The notes beneath the pieces were generated by a model. The model had not been told where the DNA came from and searched no databases. It saw nothing but the letters and a program-made list of their open reading frames with translations. This document shows positions 6,101 to 11,654 of a DNA stretch of 11,654 nt, one piece after another (position 1 is the first letter of the stretch; each line of letters starts with the position of its first letter). Position numbers and translations under genes: made by a program. This stretch comes from JBNAVY01 sp049700195 (GTDB taxonomy: Bacteria; Bacillota; Thermoanaerobacteria; Thermoanaerobacterales; Thermoanaerobacteraceae). Location: the NCBI GenBank assembly GCA_049700195.1, contig JBNAVY010000053.1:1-11654 (forward strand). The letters run 5' to 3'.

Positions 6101-6563
6101 AATATGTATCCTGAATATATTTTGTTGCATATCTATATACATCACTTATAGACATCTTTGCTGATTTTGCTAATGCTTTTATATCTTCATATTCCGGATA
6201 TACTTTTATTAGAACCCCATCTAAATATCCTTTTTTTACCCTTATTTTATTATTAAATATTTCAATAGTATCAAAATTTCTTTCAAGCTTATGACGTAAC
6301 ACATCATAATATCTAATACCAAAAGTCGAAGATTCTTTGAATATAATCTCTTTTAACTGTTCAAACTGTAAATTCTCTGATATCACAGTCAAAAGAGTGG
6401 CTGACCTTTGCTTTTTCATTATTATAGGAGTCATGTAAACATCTAAAGCGCCATTTTCAAAAAGCTTATCTATTAAATATTGGTAAAATTCTGGGTTCAT
6501 ATCATCTATATTTGTTTCAATAATTTTTAGGGTTTCTACTTTTTTTTTCAGTTTCAATTCCAA
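6090..6563 (-). CDS. larC: LarC C-terminal part (LarC2), nickel insertion into the pincer cofactor
   Basis: This is the second half of LarC, in the +1 frame relative to larC1. It joins in sense at the A9 run. From there it reads VETLKIIETNIDDMNPEFYQ, a hallmark of the LarC C-terminal domain, followed by KKQRSATLLTVI, TFGIRYYDVLRHKLER and a C-terminal helical segment. The frame is open up to a TTG at 6563, but that codon has no ribosome binding site, so independent initiation is unlikely. LarC is the CTP-dependent enzyme that inserts Ni into the pyridinium-dithiocarboxylate nucleotide made by LarB and LarE. In Lactobacillus plantarum it is likewise encoded as larC1 and larC2 joined by frameshifting. 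A full product here would have about 391 residues. Confidence 0.85.
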   Translation of the reverse strand: MELKLKKKVETLKIIETNIDDMNPEFYQYLIDKLFENGALDVYMTPIIMKKQRSATLLTVISENLQFEQLKEIIFKESSTFGIRYYDVLRHKLERNFDTIEIFNNKIRVKKGYLDGVLIKVYPEYEDIKALAKSAKMSISDVYRYATKYIQDTYFSH

Positions 6564-7266
6564 TATATGTTCTCAAAAGGTTTGGAATTTCAAAATCTTT
6601 TGAACCAGCTCCATAACCTACAGATTCAATAAGCATCTCAGGCATTCCGCCAAAATCCTGTGCAAATACTTTTATTATAGCTGCACCGGTTGGAGTTATA
6701 TTCTCTCCCTTTACACTACTTTCATAAACAGGTATTCCTTTTATTATTTCTGCAGTAGCAGGTGCAGGAACTGGCATCATTCCATGTTGTGTTTTTACAA
6801 ATCCATTACTGATAGGAAGATATGAAGAAACTATCTTATCTGGTTTAATCATATTAATAAGTATAGATGTTCCTAAAATATCAACAATAGAATCAACAGC
6901 CCCAACTTCATGAAAATGTACTTCTTCTAAATTTTTACCATGTACTTTAGCTTCCGCCTCTGCAATTACTTCAAACATTTTTATGCTCATATTTTTAACT
7001 TCATCTTCCAGATCACTTTTTTCTATAATTTCCTTTACATCTTTTAAGTGTCTGTGATGATGGTGATGCTCTTCATCAAATAAAACTTTAAAAGTATTAC
7101 CAGCTATAGTACTTTTCTGGGTTACACCTATTTCAATATCAAAATGCTCTAAAGCAATTTTTTTTATGTTTTCTATAAATTTTTCTTTATCAACATGAGA
7201 TAAAAGTGAAGCTATAGTCATATCTCCAGAAATACCTGCAAAACAATCAAAATATAATATTTTCAT
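6517..7266 (-). CDS. larC: LarC N-terminal part (LarC1), nickel insertion protein
   Basis: The N-terminal portion is 249 residues when translated to its own stop. It opens MKILYFDCFAGISGDM, typical of LarC. Then come a histidine-rich metal-binding stretch DEEHHHHHRH (64-73), VHFHEVGAVDSIVDILG, PVPAPATAEI and NITPTGAAIIKVFA. ATG 7266 is chosen because GGGGG at 7279-7275 lies 8 nt upstream. An in-frame ATG at 7281 overlaps that site and would add five residues. The frame ends at 6517 after seven off-sense residues beyond the A9 run, where the true sequence passes into larC2. It is the last gene of larE-larB-larC, 47 nt after larB. Confidence 0.9.
   Translation of the reverse strand: MKILYFDCFAGISGDMTIASLLSHVDKEKFIENIKKIALEHFDIEIGVTQKSTIAGNTFKVLFDEEHHHHHRHLKDVKEIIEKSDLEDEVKNMSIKMFEVIAEAEAKVHGKNLEEVHFHEVGAVDSIVDILGTSILINMIKPDKIVSSYLPISNGFVKTQHGMMPVPAPATAEIIKGIPVYESSVKGENITPTGAAIIKVFAQDFGGMPEMLIESVGYGAGSKDFEIPNLLRTYIGIETEKKSRNPKNY
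6540..6548 (-). other. A9 slippery run joining larC1 and larC2
   Basis: On the minus strand nine consecutive A are read GAA AAA AAA AGT in the larC1 frame and AAA AAA AAA GTA in the larC2 frame. Going from one to the other needs a +1 ribosomal shift or loss of one A, for example by RNA polymerase slippage. The fused reading EKKVETLKIIETNIDD matches the family. Known larC split genes favour a programmed event, but a homopolymer sequencing error is possible. Confidence 0.6.
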
Positions 7267-7313
7267 TATTATTACCCCCATTTATAATTTTTGACTCTCT
7301 TTTAATGTCTTAC

Positions 7314-8066
7314 TCATTCGCCTATTTTATTTATTAAACTGGCAGAATAAGCAGCACCAAAGCCATTGTCAATATTTACAACACTTACACCATTAGCACA
7401 GGAGTTAAGCATTGTAAGCATTGCTGACAAACCATGAAAATTAGCCCCATAACCAATACTTGTTGGTACAGCAATTATTGGCACTCTGACAAGACCACCA
7501 AGTACAGTAGGAAGAGCTCCTTCCATTCCAGCAACTACTATTAAAACCCGGCATTCATTAATTTCGTCCAACTTATATAATAGTCTGTGAAGACCAGCAA
7601 CTCCTACATCATAAAATTTTTTGACGCTATTACCCATTAATTCAGCAGTAATAGCTGCTTCTTCAGCGACAGGCATATCTGAAGTACCTGCTGCTACTAC
7701 TCCAATAATACCTTGTGTTTGTATTAAAGGTTTTTTATTTATAGAAATAATCCTTGCTATATCAAAATATTCAGCTTCCTTAACAACTTTTTTTACTTCC
7801 TCAAATTGTTCTTCAGAAGCCCTGGTACCCAAAACCTGACTACCATTTTCATACATATTTAAAGCTATCTTTTTAACTTGTTCCTTTGTTTTACCTTCAC
7901 AAAAAATAACTTCAGGAAAGCCTTTTCTATATTCTCTATGATAATCAATTTTTGCAAAACCCAAATCTTCATAAGGCATTTTATGTAAAGCCTTTATTGC
8001 AACATTAAAATCAATTTCGTCATTTTTAAATTTTTCTAAAATTTCTTTTATTTTATCCTCATTCAT
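7314..8066 (-). CDS. larB: LarB, NaAD carboxylase/hydrolase of nickel-pincer cofactor synthesis
   Basis: The protein has 250 residues. LarB carboxylates the pyridinium ring of nicotinic acid adenine dinucleotide and hydrolyses it, giving the dicarboxylated mononucleotide that LarE then sulfurates. The C-terminal two thirds form a PurE-like (AIR carboxylase) fold, with GTSDMPVAEEAAITAE near 127-142, DVGVAGLHRLL, VVAGMEGALPTVLGGLV and PTSIGYGANFHG. C223 in NSCANGVSVVNIDNG corresponds to the catalytic cysteine known to attack the pyridinium ring. The N-terminal 50 residues are the usual helical LarB extension. ATG 8066 overlaps the larE stop codon by 8 nt, with only a weak AAAAG before it, so translation is coupled to larE. 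Confidence 0.95.
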   Translation of the reverse strand: MNEDKIKEILEKFKNDEIDFNVAIKALHKMPYEDLGFAKIDYHREYRKGFPEVIFCEGKTKEQVKKIALNMYENGSQVLGTRASEEQFEEVKKVVKEAEYFDIARIISINKKPLIQTQGIIGVVAAGTSDMPVAEEAAITAELMGNSVKKFYDVGVAGLHRLLYKLDEINECRVLIVVAGMEGALPTVLGGLVRVPIIAVPTSIGYGANFHGLSAMLTMLNSCANGVSVVNIDNGFGAAYSASLINKIGE

Positions 8067-8907
8067 CTTTTATCAACCCCATATGTGGTTCATTCAAACT
8101 TCCCATCCTATAACCTTCCAAATCCAATGTTACATATTTAAATCCAAGTTCCTTAAATTTTTTTACTATCTGATTTCTAATTTCAAAATTAAAAACTTTA
8201 GCCATTTGCTCTTCTTTAAGTTCAATCCTTGCAATATCCTTATGATATCTTACTCTTAATCCATCAAAGCCCATATTAAATAGAAAATCTTCAGCCTGTT
8301 CAATAGTCTTTAATTTTTTAATATTTATTTCTTCGCCATAGGGTATCCGTGAAGCAAGACAAGCATAAGAAGGTTTATCCCATGTTGGAAGACCAAGATC
8401 TTTTGATAATTTTCTTACTTCATCTTTAGTAATCCCCATCTCTAATAAAGGACTTAAAATCCCTAATTCTTTTAAAGCCATTCTCCCAGGTCTATAATCT
8501 TTTGTATCATCAGCATTTGTTCCATCTATAACATATTTTAAATTTTTTTCTTCTGCAAAACTTTTAATCATATGAAAAAGGTTAGATTTGCAAATATAGC
8601 ATCTATCAACAGGATTTTGAATAAATCCTTTAACACTCAAAATTTCATATTTTAAAGTAACATGCCTTATGCCTATTGTTTCAGCCAGTTTTACAGCTTC
8701 TTCAGATTCTATTTTAGGAAAAATAGGCGATACAACAGTTATAGCTAAAGCATCATTATTCAAAACATCTTTACAGACTTTTGCAAGAAAAGTGCTGTCA
8801 ACACCACCCGAAAAAGCAATTGCTACACTTCCTAAATTTTTAATATATTCTTTTAAATTTTTAAATTTATTATAAGCATCTATAATAACACCCCCTAGGT
8901 ATTGCAT
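8059..8907 (-). CDS. larE: LarE, ATP-dependent sulfur transferase of nickel-pincer cofactor synthesis (three-Cys type)
   Basis: 282 residues from ATG 8907, or 274 if translation begins at ATA 8883. LarE adenylates the cofactor carboxylates and converts them to thiocarboxylates. The N-terminal PP-loop SGGVDSTFLAKV (33-44) binds ATP. C103 and C106 (RCYICK) and C183 (YACLASR) form the three-cysteine set that holds a 4Fe-4S cluster in Thermotoga-type LarE, rather than the single sacrificial cysteine of Lactobacillus. The start is odd. ATG 8907 is the only canonical in-frame start, but it has no ribosome binding site and lies at the predicted transcription start. A strong AGGGGGTG follows at 8896-8889. 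It is first in the operon, and larB overlaps its end. Confidence 0.93.
   Translation of the reverse strand: MQYLGGVIIDAYNKFKNLKEYIKNLGSVAIAFSGGVDSTFLAKVCKDVLNNDALAITVVSPIFPKIESEEAVKLAETIGIRHVTLKYEILSVKGFIQNPVDRCYICKSNLFHMIKSFAEEKNLKYVIDGTNADDTKDYRPGRMALKELGILSPLLEMGITKDEVRKLSKDLGLPTWDKPSYACLASRIPYGEEINIKKLKTIEQAEDFLFNMGFDGLRVRYHKDIARIELKEEQMAKVFNFEIRNQIVKKFKELGFKYVTLDLEGYRMGSLNEPHMGLIKDE
8881..8896 (-). promoter_or_regulatory. Strong ribosome binding site inside the larE reading frame, placed before an ATA codon
   Basis: AGGGGGTG at 8896-8889 can pair with the 16S tail along its whole length, with one G-U pair. Exactly 7 nt after GGGGG lies ATA (8883-8881), in frame and at the position where LarE proteins normally begin. 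The response regulator gene here has the same 7-nt spacing between AGGAGG and ATG. Confidence 0.6.
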
Positions 8908-8913
8908 ATAAGT

Positions 8914-8941
8914 ATTTTATCATATAAATATAAATAAACAA
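8914..8941 (-). promoter_or_regulatory. Promoter of the larE-larB-larC operon
   Basis: TTGTTT (8941-8936) and TAAAAT (8919-8914) are separated by 16 nt on the minus strand, immediately after the upstream terminator. Transcription would start near 8907, which is the A of the upstream larE ATG. Confidence 0.55.
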
Positions 8942-8945
8942 AATT

Positions 8946-8979
8946 AAAAAATAAGTGCTATTAATAGCACTTATTTTTT
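8946..8979. terminator. Terminator of the chemoreceptor gene (34-nt perfect palindrome)
   Basis: Positions 8946-8979 are a perfect palindrome centred on CTATT/AATAG, with the stem core AAGTGCTATT/AATAGCACTT. Outer A and T runs supply a U-tract on either strand. It contains most of the chemoreceptor stop codon and separates that gene from the larE promoter by about 5 nt. Confidence 0.8.
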
Positions 8980-11029
8980 AAAATTTAAACATTTCTATTG
9001 CTTTTTCTAATTCTTTTGATACTTTTTCCAATTCTTTAGCGGATTCACCTAGTTCCTCTACGGCTGAAAGCTCTTCTTCAGCTGAAGCACTTACTTCTTG
9101 TGTAGAAGCAGCAGTTTCTTCAGATATGGCAGAGATATTTTCCATTGACTGAACAACCTCATCCTTTTCAAATTTCATTTCATTCATAAGCATTGATATA
9201 TTGTTAATCATTGAAGATATAGCTGTTATAAATTTTTCAAAATCATTAAAAGCCTTTTGTGTATCATTAACCGCTTCATTTTGCTTTTCTATGCTTTTAT
9301 CAGCTGTATTCATCGCATTTGTTGCCATATCAATTGCGGCTTTCATATTTTCTATAATTTCTTTTATTTGATTTGTAGATTCAGCAGACTGCTGTGCAAG
9401 CTTTTTAACTTCATCTGCAACAACAGCAAAACCTCTTCCTGCTTCACCGGCCCTTGCAGCTTCAATAGCAGCATTTAATGATAGAAGATTTGTTTTATCA
9501 GCTATATCTTGTATCACAATTGTAATATCACTGATTTTGTTTGAATTATCTTTTATTTTATTAATAGTTTCAAAAACATATTTAGTCGCTTTATTAGTAT
9601 CTGCTGAACTTTCTTTTAAAGCTTGAAGTTTATTAATTCCTTCTTCCTTTACAGTAGCAGCATTATCTGAAAATTCTTTTATGTCTTCAGTATTTTTTAA
9701 TATCTTATCAATATCTTTCCCAAATTGTGACATCTTTTCTACGCTGATTGAAACTTCCTGTGCTTGATCATTTGCCCCCTTGGCTATATCATCAACAGCA
9801 CTTGCAACGTCCTGTACAGATTGTGTAGTCTCTTGTGTTATCTCACCAAATCTTGCTGCTGCATTAACTAAAGATAAACTTGAATCTTTAACTTTTCCAA
9901 TTATATCTTTTAATTTAGAAATCGTATCATTATACTCTTTTTCTAAAACTCCAAATTCGTCTTTTCTTTTTACTTCAATACTCGATGTAAGGTCTCCTTC
10001 TTTAAGTCTGTTCATAGATTTTAGCATTTTAAACACTGGTCTTGTAAAATTTTTTGAAAATAAATATGCAATAACAAGTGAAATTATTGAAAATAAAATT
10101 ATTATAGTAATAAAAATACTGTTTAGTTTTTTTACACCTGATAAATAATCAGAAGTTTTTACAGTCCCCATTACCTTCCAACCAGTAATTGAATTAGTAT
10201 CAAAAAAAACAACTCCATCAGAACCATTAAAATTAGTATAAATTTTTCCGCTTGGATCTTTAAAAACCATCTTAGAAAAATCATATTTATGTATATCTGT
10301 ACCAATAAGTTTTTTGTCTTGGTTTACAAAGATTATACCATTTTTGTCGGTTATAAAAGCCTGTCCACTTTCTCCAATCTTTATATTTGTTATCAACTTT
10401 GAAATACCATAAAGATTTAAATCAATAGCGACAACACCCTCAACTTCATTCGTAATAGGATTTAATACTGCTTGTGAAACAGTAACTATGTAAGTACCTG
10501 AAGACGGGTCTTTATATGCATCAGTCCAAAAAGCTTTTCCTTTATTATCAACAGCTCCTTTGTACCAAGAAGTTGATGTAGGGTCATATCCAGAATCAAA
10601 AGTTATGCCAGGAAAAGTAAAAATTTTCTTATCAGAGGTTACATAATATATCGTTTTCCCATCGGGTGTCATATTTTTTAATTTAATCAGAACACCTGTA
10701 ATCTTTTCTGCAGCAGTACTATCACTCATTACAAGATTTGAATCATCTTTAGAAAAATAATTTAGCTTACTTGATATATTATCAAGATATAAAGACAATT
10801 GTGAATTGACTGATGTAACACTGTTTTTCATATTTGATAAAGTAGCATTTGTAACTTCTCTTGATGCAAAAGTATATGAAACATATCCACTCAAAATAAG
10901 TGAAACAAGCACTATTAAAATTATCATCAAACTTAGCTTAAATTGAATACCGGAAAATTTAATACTTGTTTTTGGAATTACAACTTTTTTGTTAGATTTC
11001 TTTTCCTTGGTAATTGTCTTTTTGTTCAA
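8978..11029 (-). CDS. Methyl-accepting chemotaxis protein with dCACHE sensor and HAMP
   Basis: 683 residues from TTG 11029. Order: basic cytoplasmic N-terminus; TM1 (about 33-54); periplasmic-type dCACHE sensor (about 55-300); TM2 (about 304-324); HAMP (325-380); and a long coiled-coil signalling domain. Its hairpin tip matches the conserved NLLSLNAAIEAARAGEAGRG and FAVVADEVKKLAQQSAE. It senses an external ligand and controls CheA. The sensor shows STSWYKGA, FWTDAYKD and GVVAIDL, which follow the CACHE pattern. However, the Arg that usually precedes WY in amino-acid-binding dCACHE domains is absent. TTG 11029 is chosen because AGGGGGG at 11043-11037 lies 7 nt upstream. An earlier TTG (11077) lies upstream of the predicted transcription start. 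A SigD promoter precedes it. Confidence 0.93.
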   Translation of the reverse strand: MNKKTITKEKKSNKKVVIPKTSIKFSGIQFKLSLMIILIVLVSLILSGYVSYTFASREVTNATLSNMKNSVTSVNSQLSLYLDNISSKLNYFSKDDSNLVMSDSTAAEKITGVLIKLKNMTPDGKTIYYVTSDKKIFTFPGITFDSGYDPTSTSWYKGAVDNKGKAFWTDAYKDPSSGTYIVTVSQAVLNPITNEVEGVVAIDLNLYGISKLITNIKIGESGQAFITDKNGIIFVNQDKKLIGTDIHKYDFSKMVFKDPSGKIYTNFNGSDGVVFFDTNSITGWKVMGTVKTSDYLSGVKKLNSIFITIIILFSIISLVIAYLFSKNFTRPVFKMLKSMNRLKEGDLTSSIEVKRKDEFGVLEKEYNDTISKLKDIIGKVKDSSLSLVNAAARFGEITQETTQSVQDVASAVDDIAKGANDQAQEVSISVEKMSQFGKDIDKILKNTEDIKEFSDNAATVKEEGINKLQALKESSADTNKATKYVFETINKIKDNSNKISDITIVIQDIADKTNLLSLNAAIEAARAGEAGRGFAVVADEVKKLAQQSAESTNQIKEIIENMKAAIDMATNAMNTADKSIEKQNEAVNDTQKAFNDFEKFITAISSMINNISMLMNEMKFEKDEVVQSMENISAISEETAASTQEVSASAEEELSAVEELGESAKELEKVSKELEKAIEMFKF

Positions 11030-11060
11030 AATACTTCCCCCCTGTTTTATTCTATTTTTA

Positions 11061-11088
11061 ATATCGTCTTTAAACAAGAAAAAGTTTA
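11061..11088 (-). promoter_or_regulatory. SigD (sigma-28) promoter of the chemoreceptor gene
   Basis: On the minus strand TAAA (11088-11085), 16 nt, then GACGATAT (11068-11061). The SigD/FliA consensus in Firmicutes is TAAA-N14-16-GCCGATAT, so 11 of 12 bases match. Transcription would begin near 11054, just ahead of the ribosome binding site at 11043-11037. This places the gene in the motility/chemotaxis regulon. Confidence 0.75.
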
Positions 11089-11093
11089 ATAAT

Positions 11094-11642
11094 CTACTTC
11101 TGGTTTTTATTATAAAACTCTACTGCATAAAAAGAGAAAGCTATTAAAGCAAGTAAAAGAGCTGCAATCATAAGAATAAAACCATAAGGCCATTCGAAAA
11201 TTGAAAAAATAATAGCTATATAAAACAATACAGTTGTCGCTTTACCATATTTATTTGCAGGTATTGCTATATCTTTCCTTCTATATAGTATAAGTGCACC
11301 AATAATCATCAACATTTCTTTAACTAATAAAATAATTATAATGAAAAATGGTATAATATCTTTTATCCACAAGCTTGTAAGCACAGTAAGTATCATTAGC
11401 TTATCCGCAAGTGGATCCAAAAGAGTACCAATCTTAGTTATTTGATTAAAATGTCTGGCTATATATCCATCTAAAATATCTGTTATTCCAGAAAGAATGA
11501 AAATAATTGCCGCATAAATATTGCCATCTGGAATATAAAAAAAATAATATACAAATAAAGGTATTAACAAAAATCTTATAAATGTAAGCAAATTCGGTAT
11601 TGGGTATATCTTTGAGCCGTCGAGTGGTGGTATCGGAATCAT
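11094..11642 (-). CDS. pgsA: PgsA-type CDP-alcohol phosphatidyltransferase with abnormal N-terminus
   Basis: The CDP-alcohol phosphotransferase signature D-x2-DG-x2-AR-x8-G-x3-D-x3-D is complete: D55, D58-G59, A62-R63, G72, D76 and D80, counting from the Met at 11642. Four to six membrane helices follow. The family transfers a phosphatidyl group from CDP-diacylglycerol to glycerol-3-phosphate, the committed step to phosphatidylglycerol. The usual protein starts at about IPNLLTFIRFLLIP. Here that follows MIPIPPLDGSKIYP, which is foreign to the family, and the frame stays open to the window edge without a stop. No ribosome binding site precedes 11642. The true start is therefore unknown, and the gene may be fused, truncated or misassembled. 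PgsA is favoured over other family members by length and the N-terminal PNLLTxxR motif. Confidence 0.85.
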   Translation of the reverse strand: MIPIPPLDGSKIYPIPNLLTFIRFLLIPLFVYYFFYIPDGNIYAAIIFILSGITDILDGYIARHFNQITKIGTLLDPLADKLMILTVLTSLWIKDIIPFFIIIILLVKEMLMIIGALILYRRKDIAIPANKYGKATTVLFYIAIIFSIFEWPYGFILMIAALLLALIAFSFYAVEFYNKNQK

Positions 11643-11654
11643 GTTGAATATCCC
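11607..11654 (-). pseudogene. C-terminal motif of an M50/site-2 protease fused in frame to pgsA (partial)
   Basis: The frame upstream of and overlapping the pgsA ORF reads GIFNMIPIPPLDGSKI. FN(L/M)IPIPPLDGSK(I/V) is the conserved third-motif region of site-2 protease family membrane metalloproteases, where the Asp of LDG is a zinc ligand. The usual following helix is missing, and the sequence passes directly into PgsA. G+C is 25 of 57 bases in 11598-11654 but 11 of 57 in the next 57 bases of pgsA. It is either a real fusion or deletion scar, or an assembly join. Confidence 0.6.

Noticed and set aside
6090..7266. larC as a dead pseudogene
   Set aside because: All family motifs are intact on both sides of a single homopolymer run, and a split larC joined by frameshifting is known in Lactobacillus plantarum.
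9780..10148. Plus-strand 122-codon ORF inside the chemoreceptor gene
   Set aside because: It is a shadow of the minus-strand receptor, with low-complexity reverse reading and no ribosome binding site.
1..11654. CRISPR arrays, tRNA or rRNA genes, prophage or transposase genes
   Set aside because: No regularly spaced repeats, tRNA-like cloverleaf, rRNA sequence or transposase motifs were seen on either strand.

Overview
The window is AT-rich, has strong Shine-Dalgarno sites, and carries bioY, larE-larB-larC, a secreted DUF2680-type family and the start of a probable spore photoproduct lyase gene. This points to a spore-forming, low-GC Firmicute of the Clostridia, possibly a thermophilic anaerobe. 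Genus and species cannot be fixed from the sequence alone.

Layout, left to right. (1) 1-1446, minus strand: the first codons of a probable splB, a degraded scrap that resembles an ABC-exporter membrane domain, and a NapH/NosR-like membrane iron-sulfur protein. (2) 1447-2282, plus strand: a divergent intergenic region with a probable BirA operator and a near-consensus promoter, then bioY (biotin uptake S component). (3) 2286-6080: a likely envelope-sensing module. Two secreted proteins of the DUF2680 type are transcribed leftward, and an OmpR-family response regulator plus histidine kinase is transcribed rightward. The upstream regions of the two secreted-protein genes share a conserved block and 11-bp-phased TTCACA-like direct repeats at identical spacing. 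The second copy lies in the divergent region next to the regulator gene. (4) 6090-8941, minus strand: larE-larB-larC for the nickel-pincer nucleotide cofactor. larC is split into two frames at a run of nine A, and larE has an anomalous start. No larA is present. (5) 8946-11088, minus strand: a dCACHE-HAMP chemoreceptor gene behind a recognisable SigD (sigma-28) promoter. (6) 11094-11654, minus strand: pgsA, whose reading frame continues in frame into what looks like the C-terminal motif of an M50/site-2 protease. The base composition changes sharply at the join.

How the genes may work together. The regulator/kinase pair probably controls the two secreted helical-repeat proteins, which recall the CpxP/Spy logic of envelope stress systems (inference). 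The lar genes make a cofactor for a LarA-family enzyme that must be encoded elsewhere. The remaining genes are independent transcription units, separated by strong hairpins, several of which serve convergent genes and overlap coding ends.
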